Positions 1 to 11,474 are shown, counted from the first letter of the stretch. The stretch: DNA of 64,000 nucleotides from Anthostomella pinea (GCA_963556695.1 CAUWAG010000006.1:3720001-3784000); one strand, 5' to 3'. Translations and numbers: made by a program. The notes: a model not told the origin generated them from the sequence alone.

Positions 1-730
1 GGGTCGACCCATGAATAGTCAGCCGGAAGCCGGAATTACCTTCAATTAGGCTGCGAAGGCTGTTCCGGAGGTTTGTTGACACCTTTGGCATGCACGGGCG
101 CTCTTTCGTCGCTTTGCTGTATGCCCATCTGCATCAGGCGGATCGAATCGTAGGACCGACTGCATCATGTACCAGCCCCGTGATGCTGTCGGAGTAAGAT
201 TGCGAGTGAGCTGGCCGGGCAGGCATTCCGGGCTCGTAACGGACTAGCACGTCGGTGTTTGATACGTGATTTGCGAGCATCGTGGGGACCATGGAGAACG
301 CAGGGAATGTGGAGACATCTGGGGTCAGTCCCCGGCCTGCAATCCCCGGGCCTGCCGTGCCTGCCCTTCCCTCGGTCTCAACTGCCGCAACGGAGCGGAG
401 ACACTTTGCCCGAGGAAGCAATCACCCGCAACCTCCTCTCGCTCCTCACCATTGAGGTCAATGGCAACAAGGGAACATTCAGCCTTGAGTCGGGTGCGGG
501 AGGCTGCTGTATGTGGAAAGCACCCGCCATGTTGGCAGTCGGGTTTTGCCATATGCGTGCTCAACATCACGAGGGCGACTGTCCTTTTCTTACGGACGAT
601 CCGTTGCCGAAGAGCGTCACTTCGCGTGCTGGGCGCGTTTTGTTCTACCGAATAGTACGTCTTTGACCTGCCTTTTCGGTCTTACGATACCACCGATCAT
701 ACATAGCGCCTCGCCACGCGAACATACACG
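1..730. other. No supported gene
   Basis: Several overlapping open frames occur on both strands, but none shows a recognisable domain, a splice pattern or a codon pattern that makes one frame stand out. I see nothing I can name here apart from the 5' flank of the oxidoreductase pseudogene that follows. Confidence 0.5.
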
Positions 731-2083
731 ATGAAGGCTCAGTGTAGGCTGCGAGTTGGCATGCTTGGCGCCGGCGAAGTTGCTCAAGTCGTCCACCTGC
801 CTGTGCTGTCTCTGCTGAACCACATCTTCACGACCACCATCATCTGTGACCTCTCGCGCAAGGTGAGTCCACGCATCTGGGCTTTGTTCCCGATACTGAG
901 CCTCGACTGACGTGCCACCAGAATGCCGAGCACTGCGCCGACAAGTTTCGCATCGCCACGGCCACCACAGACCCGAAAGACGTCTTTGAAGAGCCCGGAA
1001 GTAGATGTGGTCTTCATACTCACATCCGATGAGTGGCACGAGACTTATGCCGTGGCTTCCCTTGAAGCTGGCAATCATGTCATGATCGAGAAGCCCGTGT
1101 CACTGTCCGTTCCATCCGTGGAGCATGTCATTGCAGCAGAGGCAAAGGTCAATGGTCCTTGAGTCTTCGTCGGCTATATGCGAAAATATGCCGCCACCTT
1201 TACGCAAGCTTTCAAGCGAGAGCTTGCCGATATCCCTTGCATTCTTTACGCTTGCTCTCGTGACTTTAGTGGACCGAACGCATATTTTGTCAACGTATCC
1301 TGTTCTTTTCAGGCCAAGAACACCGATTTCCCAGCAGAGGCAGGCAAGGCACGCTCGGAGCGCCTCGACAGTCTTTATGCCGAAGCATTCCCAAATCAGT
1401 ATATAACCGTGGAGCATGTGAAGTATGGCCGCTTCCTGGGCAGCTTGGGATCCCACGATATCTCCCTCATGAGAGAGGCACTCGGCTTCCCGGAATCTGT
1501 TAGCGGTGTCTCGGTCAATGAGCCGTTCTACACAGCAATCCTCAGCTTCCGCAACAAGTCGGGAGTCGAGCCATTCTCCGTTACATACGAGTCTGGTATC
1601 GACGCTGTGCCCGATTTCGACGCACACTTGGCCGTGTATGCCGAGAGGAAGCGGGTGATGATCAAGTATGACTCGCCGTACGTCAAAGGCTTGCCCACCA
1701 AGGTCTTGGTGTCGGAATTGAACGAGGCGGGCGAGCTGCAGACGCGGGAGATACTGAGCTCGTACGAGGATTCCTATACCGCTGAGCTGCAGGAGATGTA
1801 CGCGTGCATAGTGAACGGGCAGGAGATTAAGACGACCGTCACTTCGCTAAGCGCTATGTATCTTGGTAGTGAAAAGGAAAGCTTTAAAGTCGGCAAAGTT
1901 AAACAGCCCATCGTAGACGAGCCAAAAGCACCCGCGCCTAACCCTAACAAGCCGGATGGTAGTAATAGAACTAAAGGCGGAGGTACGGATGAAGGCGACA
2001 CCGATTCTTCTGCTTCGTCATTAGGGGCCCCGGCATTATGTATATTGGTTGTCACGTTGGCATCTGCTTGGGGTTTTATATAG
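731..2083 (+). pseudogene. Gfo/Idh/MocA-family oxidoreductase, disrupted
   Basis: The ATG at 731 opens an N-terminal NAD(P)-binding Rossmann segment with a GAGEVA turn (residues 13-18). A 59-bp GT-AG intron (863-921) follows. Downstream are the family's signature EKPVS motif (about 1090-1104) and a GYMRKYA segment, as in myo-inositol and glucose-fructose dehydrogenase-like proteins. Two lesions break the frame: an extra base in the CCC run at 994-996 shifts the frame before PEVDVVF, and an in-frame TGA lies at 1160-1162 (probably CGA to TGA). Removing one base makes exon 2 divisible by three. The last 85 or so codons do not look like this family: a Pro/Asn/Asp-rich linker is followed by a hydrophobic end resembling a GPI-attachment signal. 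The family is clear; the substrate is not known. Confidence 0.8.
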
Positions 2084-2158
2084 CGACCAATGGCCACTAG
2101 ATTATCATACTAGTAATTTAAGATTTCATTATTATATAGTATATGACGGCTTTGCAGA

Positions 2159-2835
2159 CTACGCATGGGCAAGGGCGTCCTCCAAGGTCGTAACGTAAGT
2201 CGAGGGCTCAAGCACCCTGAACCTATCCTCATTAAGACCAGTAAGGAACGGCTTCGCCGGGTTGCCGCCCACCGCGGTATACGGCTCGACATTCCGATTC
2301 ACCATCGCCATCGCCCCCACGAAAGCGCCCTTCCCAACCGTGACGCCCGGCATGATGGTCGCGCCCGCGGCAATCCAGACGTCGTCCTCGATGGTCACAG
2401 CCCGGCCGACGCTAGGATCGGGACTGCGCCGCTCATCGGGGTTGATAGGGTGTCCGACGCAGGCAATCGTCACGTTAGGAGCGATCTTGACGTGTGCGCC
2501 TATAGTGAGGTCTGCGACGGGTACATCCAGGAGGACGCAGTTGCGGTTCAGGAAGGCCGTGGGGTGGATCTTCACCCGGAGGCCGTAGTCCATCCAGATG
2601 AGTCCTTTTATGCCCGGGGCCGTTGTCTGGTAGATTGTGTCTTTCTTGTTGGGTCGAAGGTTGACATCTGCAGCCAGCTTAGCGCTTTGGTAGCAGCATT
2701 TGCGTCCTCTGGGAGCGCGTTGAAGGCCCGACAGGAGAGGGCGCACTCCAGCCTCGCGCGGCGGAAGTCGTCGTTCTTGGCGTCGAAGACGACGGGGTTG
2801 GCTAGAGTGTTTGAAGTCAAGTTGGGGGATTGCTA
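2159..2835 (-). pseudogene. Maltose/galactoside-type O-acetyltransferase, frameshifted
   Basis: The C-terminal 160 residues show the left-handed beta-helix hexapeptide pattern of the LacA/NodL/maltose acetyltransferase group: ADLTIGAHVKIAPNVTI, then GHPINPDERR, then VTIEDDVWIAAGATIMPGVTVGKGAFVGA and GNPAKPF. The catalytic His is the one in GHP. The N-terminal part (SCRAFNALPEDANAATKA) lies in another frame, and the switch occurs near 2665-2685 with no room for an intron, so a one-base indel is likely. No in-frame ATG is visible: upstream of TTG 2820 the frame reaches TAG at a plausible splice acceptor (ctttctgtag), so a short 5' exon is missing or lost. The enzyme would move an acetyl group from acetyl-CoA to a sugar hydroxyl. 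Confidence 0.75.
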
Positions 2836-4444
2836 CAGAAAGCTGCGGCGGAGCCGGGAGATGATCTGTTTCTTGAGTTTTAAGTCGAATTCTCGTTACC
2901 TGGGTGGTGATTTATGATTTTTTTCATTTTTTTGGTGACAACACATGCAATCCTTATGTATAAATACCACTGGCAGCCATGGATCAAACTGATTCTCATC
3001 ATTTTCATTGTTCATGCTTTCAGTGTCACAACTGTATTGTCCTCCCGTTGCGTGGGGCACAGGGGTAACTTCAATGCAGCGACGGGCACATTGTACAAAG
3101 TCGCATTGTCCCTGCACCAGCTCATTGCCTTTGAATGAAACCCTTCAACTACAGTGGCATTGTTCTCACGTGAGCCAGTTCCATGAACAAAGCAGGGCAA
3201 GACCAAGCCAAATATCGGTGCTGGAAAACCTGAGAGGGTAATTGTGAGTACCTATTCGACAGCATAGCGTGAGACTTCGAATAGCTGAAGCGGCCAAGTA
3301 TGTTGAACAGCGTCTCCTCGACATAGGGTATAGATTTGCATTGTGTATCTACAATGACCCCTCATACGTCTCCGCGGGTACCGTATCTCAAGGCACTGTA
3401 GCGTAGACAATATTCTTGTAATAAACGCCCTGGACCAAGCAGACTTCAAGGTCTCGACGTCTTCTTTGCTTATTTCATAGCGCTTATCTTAAAAGCTGCT
3501 TACTTGCTTTGGGGATACCTTCTAGTGAAAGCGGTTAGCCTCGGAGACTTTTGTGGGATCAGTGTAGCTCAATAGGGGTGCCTTTGGCCATGCTAGACAC
3601 CTTGTCCCATGATCGTGTTGAGGCTATCTGATCCGGAGTCTGACAGGACGGGACAACGCGTGGCGGTGAGGAATCTCTGCAGCGTGGCGTACTAAACACT
3701 CACACAGAAACAGACCAGAGCCTGTCTAGAAGTGATGCCGGGTGGCCGAGTGATCGAACGAGAAGGCTTTCAGGACGGAAGTTTGAACTGAGTCTCTTCC
3801 CACTCCTCCCAAGATGAAGATAACTGATGGATGAATTATGATACCCTGTTGCTTTGGGACTGTTACTAGCGCGTAGACTGGGCAGTCACTCCAACCTCGC
3901 CCACTCATACACACACCCATCCACGTCGTAACGACACAGCCCCTCGACTCACGGTAAATCTACGAATGTATGTGCGGGACCTACACCGCAGGATCGCCAA
4001 AGGCCTCTCAGGAGTTGAATGAAATGGTCTAGAGCAATGTGCTATACAGGATAACATGTTACGCATCTGCCAATACCGACAGAGTTGCATATCCGATGTT
4101 CTGACCCACAATCTCGAGACTCCCAGCCTTTCCAGCCCTCGCAAGCGGCTGGTTTCCTATCTGGGAAGCAAAACCAAGCCGGACCTGGCTGTACTCACCG
4201 ACAACTCCACCACGTGTCTCGTGGCAACCTCGTCTGCACTGCATGCAGGAAATGCGGGGACCCCATATCCATGGCGGAGAACAGGCTAGAGTTGAGCACT
4301 GGCAGGTTATAATGGCGCGTGATAGGTCTTTATATTTGATCGTGGACCATGCCATTGTGATGAGCCCTTCCCATCCTTCAAATTCACCTACTCCCACAGC
4401 CTTCGCCTCGACACGCTGCTACCGAGACCAAACATTGCTACATC
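2836..4444. other. Gene-poor stretch
   Basis: No supported coding frame. The stretch at 3538-3570 resembles 51750-51780 (a shared CTCGGAGACTT, then TCAGTGTAGCT), which suggests an old dispersed repeat. Confidence 0.4.
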
Positions 4445-5413
4445 ATGACAGGCGGTGCAATGGCGTCTCAAGGCGCTGCTGCCCATAGAAGAGCGCAACT
4501 CACCGGCAAGACAGGCATCAGTGCGTTGATGTCGAACAAGACGGCCTTCGGGGTCGCGATGTTCGCCTCGTGAGTTACTGACACTCTTACGATGTCATGC
4601 TGCTCCCCTAACAACTTGTCGCGGCTTCGGTGGCTTACAGTATGGCTTTCAGCAAGGCGTTCTCGGCCAAGCACTCGTCATGCCTGCTTTTAGTCGCAAG
4701 TTTCCCAGCATCCATAACTCATCGAGCGCTACTGGCTGGCTCACATCGATCCTCCAACTGGGCGGATGGGCTGGTGCACTCTCGTCCGGCGTCCTGAGCG
4801 AGGTCTTCAGCCGCAAACATACCATCTTCTCCCCCTGATGGCTTATACTCATGGGTCTGGGCAGATCGCCAACTTCGCGTACTCATGGGGCCCCGCCAGC
4901 TAGACTATGATCGCTTAGATCTTCCCGCTTTCCATCAGGGCGAAAGGCTCCTCGATAGGTGCCAGCCCCAATTGGATGAACAATTTCGTTATTGCCTTCA
5001 TCACTCCGCGTACGTAAATCGATGGGTAGAACCCTTGGGATATGTCTGAGACGTTCGCTGACCTTATGCCTTGTCGCTCCTAGCCATGCTTAGCCACATC
5101 AAGTTCGGGACCTACATCTTCTTTGCGGCCTGACTTTTCTTGAGCATACCGTTCGTTTACTTCTGTGAGTCATCCCCGTCTGCCTTGCGTGCAGAGCAGC
5201 GACTAATGAACGGTGCAAGTCATCCCGGAGACTCGCGGCAAGACCCTCGAAGAGATGGACGCAGCCTTTGGTAGTCACACGAGCGAAGAAGACATGGCGG
5301 CGTTGGCACAAGGTCAAGAACAGGTCGGAATTCCTGCGCTGTTAGATGGATCTCAGCCGGAGAGAGGTCTTGAGAAGGAAGCAAGGGGAGAGACGATACA
5401 CGTCGAGGCGTGA
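4445..5413 (+). pseudogene. Sugar-porter MFS transporter, internally deleted
   Basis: The 5' part gives a cytosolic start, the YGFQQGVLGQALVMPAF segment of TM1 and a GGWAGALSSGVLSEVFSRKH stretch (TM2 plus the loop with the R-K motif). Around 4840 the sequence jumps straight to the TM10-TM11 region (YSWGPAS, IFPLSIRAKG, SPNWMNNFVIAFITP), so roughly 300 residues are missing. The 3' end has the family hallmark PETRGKTLEEMD (about 5224-5260) and a hydrophilic tail. In-frame stops include TAG 4901-4903 and TGA 5131-5133, both at expected Trp codons, and TAG 4915-4917 at an expected Glu. Remnant introns are still visible (ending at about 5084, and at 5164-5218), so this was a spliced gene and not a retrocopy. 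Confidence 0.88.
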
Positions 5414-5759
5414 TCGTGTGCTGAATCGAGCACAGCAATGGCATTGTAGGCGCTGAGTCGTGCGCTTCACCCGCGAGGACGTATGGAACAAAATTCTCCA
5501 TCTGCTGTCACATTATGCACCGCAAGTGACTCGGGCCCCTTCTCCGATCCTTAAGAGTTGACGCACTCGCATATACCCGGCCCAGTGATACAACCCATAG
5601 AAGCCAAAGCCCAAAGGCTCCTCGCGGTCCGGAGGTAGTCTACCGAGTATGCGCAATATATATCTTCGAGACAAGCTACACACACCCATAATAAGGATCT
5701 CAGTAATACCAGCTACTTCGTAGCTTCTCAACGCGCTTCGCGCATTTGGCGTGTAAGCT
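5414..5759. other. 3' flank of the transporter pseudogene
   Basis: No gene or repeat recognised. Confidence 0.3.
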
Positions 5760-6340
5760 TACGTATGACTAGTTGGTCCAGCTATATCTAACTAGCGGCA
5801 GGCAACGCCGCTCCCGCGGCTTTATTGCCACTAACGAGAGGTTTTAAAGTAAAGAAGCTTAACGATAATATTTGTTATTGCACTTAATATACACTTAACT
5901 TAAGGTATTTTTATTTATTTAGTTTATTTAGTCTATTTTTATAACTTCTTAGTTTAATTATACTTAGCTAGTAATAAGCGACGCCGCTTTTGCGGCTTTA
6001 TTAGTATTGACGAAGGCTTTTTTAAACAAAACCACGTAATATAGCTACGTAACATAGCTATAACGCTATAGCGCCGCGTACTAGCTATAACTATTACGTT
6101 AAACTAAATTTAATAGCGGCAACGTAAATAAAACCCCCATTTTTTAAGGAAAAAAATACATCGCAATAATACGGTTCGTTTTATACAAATATCGTTTAAG
6201 TATACCTACTAGTTAAAGTATTACCAAAAAAAAGATTTAAACGGGGCAAAATCTATTATGTAATTAGTCGGCGAAATCGTGGCGTCACTAATGTTTTAAA
6301 AAAGACTTAATAGTCGACAAGGTTCAGCCTTACAAGCCGA
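5760..6340. repeat. AT-rich RIP-like block
   Basis: TA-rich DNA without open frames and with many TpA steps (taatat, cttaatatacac). It carries two near-copies of a GCCGC...GCGGCTTTATT motif, at about 5807-5828 and 5980-6002. It looks like an old repeat mutated by C-to-T changes, as Repeat-Induced Point mutation produces in ascomycetes. The element family is not recognisable. Confidence 0.5.
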
Positions 6341-7119
6341 CTACCACCCTGCTGATCTAGCTGCAAACCAACTTTTATCGGTACTCGCAGCGTGGTGCAT
6401 GCCGCCGTTAAGTTCGGCGGGGAAGTTTTATGGCTAATATATGTATAGAAACGGGGGCGATCTGGCCGTATGGTTGTCTTGTCTCTTACCAGTCAGAGAG
6501 CAGCTGATTATCACCTAGTATGCTTGCCATCATCTACACAGACGAAAGAGAAGACGTTCTCAAGCGGTTGCAGGACAAATAATTTTCAAGCTTTCATTTG
6601 CCAGTAGGCAAGGCAGACTTGGAGGACTTAACAAGTAAGGTAGACGGGCTATTGAGTCTGAGGAAGGGCGAAGGACTCGCTTTTGTTGTTTGCTCATTCT
6701 GCTTCATGTATGATACTGTTTCGTTGGTCCTCGCTTTCTACACGCTGCAATTGGGTACACACTCTCGTCCTACCTGACGACGCACATGCAGATCGTGACG
6801 GGTAATCGCTGTGTTGGGGAGTAAGGTTTCCTTTACCAAACCGAAGCGGGCATTCCATTAAAGCAGCAAAGATAAGCACGGGGCTCAAAAGGCGGAAAGA
6901 GGCCCTTGAAAGATCATATCAGTGTCATCGCGAGAACAAACCACTGAATTTGTCAAACGAAGCAATTCGGCATATATAAGTAGTACTACAACCTTTTGTT
7001 TGGTATCATCCCAATCCGTAACCAGAGTCGCAATCCTAACCGGTCGTCGTCGTAAACATGAGTGAGCCAAATATTCACTCTACTCCACTGCCACATCATC
7101 ACGACCAATCAACCACGAT
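6341..7119. other. Intergenic, 3' side of spp1
   Basis: No coding frame is supported. It carries the 3' flank of the minus-strand gene that ends at 7120. Confidence 0.4.
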
Positions 7120-8633
7120 TCACTCCAAGACCTCAACCCAGTTGTTCTCGAGCTGGCGGCGCTCGTACCGCGACTCGGCCTGCTGCCGCATGACCTCCTC
7201 CGCCTCGAGCTTGTTGGCCGCGGCCGTGGCCGTCTCCTTGATCAGGACCCGGACCGCGCTCATGAGTACCTTATACCACCCGTTATGCGGTTTGCAGCGC
7301 TTCTTGTCGCAGGTGCCGCAGACGGCCGGCGGGTGCGGGTCGTCGGCCGAGTCGAGCGGCGCGTCGAGCTTGCCGGCCTTGAAGGTCGCCTGGCCCTCGG
7401 CTGTCTCGAGCCACGCCGCGAATTGCACGCGCACCGACACGGTGTCGAGCCGCCAGTCGTAGCCGCAGCTGTCCTTGGTGAAGTTGCCCGCCTCGATGGC
7501 TGCCTGGCGTCGGTGGTTGGCCCAGTCCATGAGCTGCATCATCTTTTTGTACTGTACAATTTCGTTTCCTAGGGCCAGGCGCTCTGCGGCGGATGTCTGC
7601 AGAAACTTCTGCTCTTCATCGCTGAGGACACCGTGGCGGGTGGGTAGACCATTGGCCCACATACCCTCAATGTTGCCTATGTCACCAAGTTAGAAATACA
7701 GCTAGTATTGAGGGGTTGATTGGTATCATGATGTTGTGTTATGTCTTAAATGTGAGTAGACGAGCGGGTCATTCAACAAAAGTACGTACCAAAGGGCTTG
7801 TCACCAAGCTTCCAGCCACCCTTCTCAGCGGTGGCGGCAAGTAAACCCATGAAATCCTCCTGTGTAAGGACCTCGACAGCTTTCTTAGAGGCCGCCTTCT
7901 GAGGTAGAGTGGTGATCATGGAAGCCCACCAGGCATCGCAGTGGTCGTTGCTGCAGAAGACGCTTCGGTCCTTGAGGTTCTTGGTGAACAGTCGGGCGGC
8001 GTTCTTGCAGCCAGGCAGGGAGCAGGTCTTCTTGTACTTGGTGTAGTTACGTTTCCCATCGGTGCAGCCGGGGCAGACGAAGCGCTCGACCAGCTTCTCG
8101 CCGGTCTCCTTGGCCAGGCTCACGCACTCCCCGTGGAACCAATCTTCGCACACATCGCAACTTATCATCCATCTGTGGTCGTCTGGTCCGCGGCAGATAC
8201 AATACGGGCCGTTGTCGGTCTCATCGTCGGAGCTCGCCTCGTTTGCGTCAACCCCGCCGGCAGCGTTCTTCTTCTTTGCGGCCGCAGCCTTGGACTTGGG
8301 CGTCTTGGTCTTCCGGGGGCCCTTCTTGGCGGCAGTGCCTTTCTTCTTCGGCCCGGACTTCATCTTGGCGTCATCGGTGGGCGAGGATGAAGGGGGCTGT
8401 TGTTCACCTGCATCCGGGTCTGGTTTCACCTCGAAGGCGAAGGGTGTATGCGTGCTGGTCGTTTGCTCAGCTGCAGCTTCATGTGCCCCTCCATTAGTCT
8501 CCCTGCCATCAGCTCCGTCGCCCAAGCTGCCATCGACAGCCGGCTCCATACCTCCCATCTCGACATCCCCAACACCCCCAACACCCCCAACACCAGCCAT
8601 CTCATCTTCCTTCACTGAGTTCTGATCAGTCAT
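7120..8633 (-). CDS. spp1: Set1/COMPASS subunit Spp1-like (PHD finger + Zn finger)
   Basis: The ATG at 8633 starts a low-complexity Gly/Pro and Lys-rich N-terminus with a basic AAKKGPRKTKTPK patch. A PHD finger follows (YCICRGPDDHRWMISCDVC, then EDWFHGEC and RFVCPGC). Next is a second zinc-binding segment (KTCSLPGCKNAA...FCSNDHCDAWW) typical of Spp1/CFP1 proteins, then a C-terminal helical region with another Cys pair (CGTCDKKRCKPHNGW). The intron is 7677-7789 (113 bp, GT-AG), joining PFG to NIEGMW; exons are 8633-7790 and 7676-7120, about 466 residues. Spp1 reads H3K4 methylation and helps the Set1 methyltransferase in the nucleus. The frame is fully open, as expected of a housekeeping gene. 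Confidence 0.87.
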
Positions 8634-9153
8634 TCTGAGACCACAATACCCTTCACTTTCAACCTGGTTGTAGAGCCAGCTTTGTCCACAGAATTTAAGA
8701 CTTCAATCTTTTGAGATCTTTACATCAACGTTATCCACAGAGTCTGGTGTGAGATAATGCAGTCGGTATGCCCGGCATCGTTAGCCCCTGCTGCTATGGC
8801 TTTGGGTTTCAGTTGTGAGCTGTGAACGACGCAACGAGGAAGCTGACATGAAGTGACAGAATTGAAAACGGAGCCAGAGGCTGCACACTGCAAAACTAAG
8901 GACTGGAAGGTTTGCAGACTGCTCGACTGTACTGGGATGGGAAAGGGAGAAGAGAGAATGGAAGCCACACACGTTGGATGAAGCTATTGTGTCTGGTATG
9001 AAATCCATGGCAGCCCGCCACAAATGCAGTGGCGTCGATCTTGAGGATGGTGCACGTGCGATGTGCTGTTATCGCAGCGGCGTACCGTTATCAGACGAGT
9101 CCGTACTGTAACAATACACGGAGTAGCACAATCAGCGACCGCCCATCGCCAAA
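8634..9153. other. 5' flank of spp1
   Basis: This is the probable promoter side of the minus-strand spp1 gene. No other gene is seen. Confidence 0.4.
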
Positions 9154-9531
9154 TTCCAGTGTTTTCGATAAGCACCCCCTAAGCTAAGCCCCCCAGCGCT
9201 TGCTTACAGGGCTTTCGGCTTGCTAAGTTTAAGCTAAATTATGGGGCGAACCAGACCGAAAGGAGATAAAAGCGCACCGCAGCCGCAAAAAATTTCGGGC
9301 CGGATAAACCTCGGCGCCGATGATCTCCGGGGTCGAACAGCTATTAAAGCCACACTTTAACCACCACAGCCAACATATTTAATATGCTTATCTACACTTA
9401 TAGGAATTTCGGCTTCTTGCTTAATTAGGGTAGGTCAAGGGGGGTAGGTCAAGGGGGCTAGTCGCTTACTTCGCTTAACTTGGCTTAGCTTGACTAACGC
9501 TTGGTCCAGGGGGTCCTTATCGAAAACACTG
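9154..9531. mobile_element. hAT-like MITE, about 375 bp
   Basis: The ends are inverted repeats: CAGTGTTTTCGATAAG at 9157-9172 and its complement CTTATCGAAAACACTG at 9516-9531. The match extends inward with CACCCCCT against AGGGGGTC. Subterminal copies of AAGCTAAGCC also occur inverted near both ends, and GGGTAGGTCAAGGGG is repeated in tandem near 9428-9458. The outer CAGTG is typical of hAT termini. The flanks share TCGCCAA (9146-9152 and 9532-9538), close to the 8-bp target duplication of hAT elements, with three extra bases before the left end. There is no transposase frame, so it is non-autonomous. Confidence 0.82.
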
Positions 9532-10931
9532 TCGCCAATCGCCACAGAGTCCCACAGGCCAACCTCAACATTGGGGGCCGGCTGAGAAAAGCGATGTCTC
9601 ATTGCTTTTTAAATTGACCTGCTCAAAGTGGCCAACTCGTCGCACACCAATATGGCAGATTCGACTGCTGACACTGTTCATCCGAGACTGTACCAAGTAG
9701 GTGAGATTCTCGCTGAAATCCAGCTCATCAGACTGTCGTCACCCACCATATCCGGCCGGTCGCCCATCGTAAGCGCCTGTTGCAAACGACCTCGGGAGAT
9801 GCCTGTCACCCAGCGCCAACATTGCGGTATTTGACGCCTACGTCTGGGAAGTATCCCACACTGCCGCTCATCAAGTGGAGGGGCGGCTGCGAGACCCTCA
9901 TCTTTCCCGCCACAGAGCCACTTCGTCATGGACTCATGTCCATGGCTGGCACCAAGTACAGGTGTCTCGAGGCATTTCCGGCAAGTCTGCCTTCAGTGTT
10001 GGCTCAGCTTATCATATAGTCTTTTCATACAGTCTTTTGTATGATAACAGACATATGTTCTTGGCAATCTTGGAAGTCGACGTATCAGCCGACAGCCTAT
10101 GAAGTTCCCTGTCTCTGCCCCGCCGTTTCCCATCGAGACAATTTTCTAGGGTCAGCCAAGCTCCGGCTGATGGAAGATCTCGTCTTCCATCTTCCGAACC
10201 CGTCGTCATCTCCAGTACTCAATCCGTTCACGATTGGGCAGGAGAAGCAAGTGCATGTGCTGAAGAAGAGCAGGGTCTTTTAATTCGTTGCCTTCTCTCA
10301 GCTGAGCCTGCTGAGGGAGATTTGCTTCGCTTCCTGCAGACAAAAAAAGAAAGTCTCGCGGCTTGCAGCTACACCACGCCTCGACTGGCATCTCTAACTT
10401 CCTGTCCCGTGGGAGGACTCGAGCTGAGCCGAGGAGTCGCGAGCACACTCCTGTTGTGTGTGTGCTAGAGATTACCTACCAGGCCAAGACGGAGTGTGGG
10501 TGTGGTCCGGCGGCTCGAAGAAGAAGTCACCGAATCCCAGCAACAAAAGGTCGCACTCGTGTACCAGAAGCTCGATCTCTAATCCCGGCGCTCATCTCTC
10601 CTCCTCCCTGCGAACTCCTGCAACCATTACCGAATCTCCAGACTCTTAAACGCACCTCCACGCACACCCCAGCTGATCTGGCGCCCCCCGGTAGTGTAGT
10701 CGCCAGCCTACTATGCGATGCCCATCGATACTGCCATCCGATATCGAGACAATGAAGCCGCGCGCGCCGCCCGACTCGACGCTTGACCATAGGGTGTCTG
10801 ATCATCCCTCGAATCAGACTCAGACGACGTTGCATCCGAACATTTACCGCCTGTCCTGCCGACGCTACACAATACTCTCGAGCCCGCGCACGACGTGGGC
10901 GTAGACCACTGCCCTCTCTCGGCTGGGAGCC
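9532..10931. other. Intergenic, upstream of CNL1-like gene
   Basis: Short open frames only; none has a recognisable product. The last few hundred bases are the likely promoter and 5' leader of the gene starting at 10932. Confidence 0.4.
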
Positions 10932-11474
10932 ATGCCATCGACAGAGGCGAACACGGTTGAGGACACGCAATTGGGCCTCACCGATGAAGAAATCGCTCTT
11001 CTCCGCTACCACCAGACCCAGGCCGGGTCCTCCTCTTCGCGCGCCGCGAGTCGCGCATCGTCTCAGGGTCGCCTGCTCCTCGACAGCTCGAGTCTCGCGG
11101 CGCTATCGCGGCATCTGGATCGGCTTCTGCAGCAGATACAGCAGCGCATCGAGTACCTCAGCGAGCAGAGCTCCATTGTGACTATGCAGCAGTATGACCG
11201 CGCCGGCAACCTGGTGGACAATGCCGATGCTGAGATTGCGCGTTTCCAGGACATCATGAGCCAGATCGATGAGCTCGAGGTCGACTTCGATCGCATCGCC
11301 CATATTCGAGACATCGTACGCGACTACCGGCAGCGTGTGGAGGCTCTAGAACGGGAGCTCGAGCACTCTAGCTCGTCGCGGCGGGACCGCGATGGCCACC
11401 ACCGCCATTCCCATCGGCACAGCCACTCGCATCGAGCCGAAGGCGGCTCCTCGGGACGGAGGCATCGACATTAA
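10932..11474 (+). CDS. BLOC-1 complex subunit CNL1-like protein
   Basis: A 180-residue single-exon protein. It opens with LGLTDEEIALLRYHQ, then a Ser/Arg stretch ending in SQGRLLLDSSSLAALSRH, followed by a long coiled coil (about residues 60-145) with DRAGNLVDNADAEIARFQD and IDELEVDFDRIAHIRDIV. It ends in a His/Arg/Ser-rich tail (HRHSHRHSHSHR). This order matches the fungal CNL1/BLOS4-type subunit of the biogenesis of lysosome-related organelles complex, which acts in endosomal sorting in the cytoplasm. The ATG at 10932 is the first in frame, and there is no disruption. Another small coiled-coil trafficking subunit is the main alternative. Confidence 0.68.
   Translation: MPSTEANTVEDTQLGLTDEEIALLRYHQTQAGSSSSRAASRASSQGRLLLDSSSLAALSRHLDRLLQQIQQRIEYLSEQSSIVTMQQYDRAGNLVDNADAEIARFQDIMSQIDELEVDFDRIAHIRDIVRDYRQRVEALERELEHSSSSRRDRDGHHRHSHRHSHSHRAEGGSSGRRHRH

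Noticed and set aside
2165..2917. 250-codon plus-strand frame
   Set aside because: It is antisense to the acetyltransferase, whose hexapeptide repeats are on the minus strand.
3735..3790. Possible tRNA (GCCGGGTGGCCGAG, as in Leu/Ser D-arms)
   Set aside because: No B-box and no closing acceptor stem follow within 90 nt.
8062..8625. Long plus-strand open frame of 187 codons
   Set aside because: It is the shadow of the Spp1 exon; the minus-strand frame carries the PHD motif.
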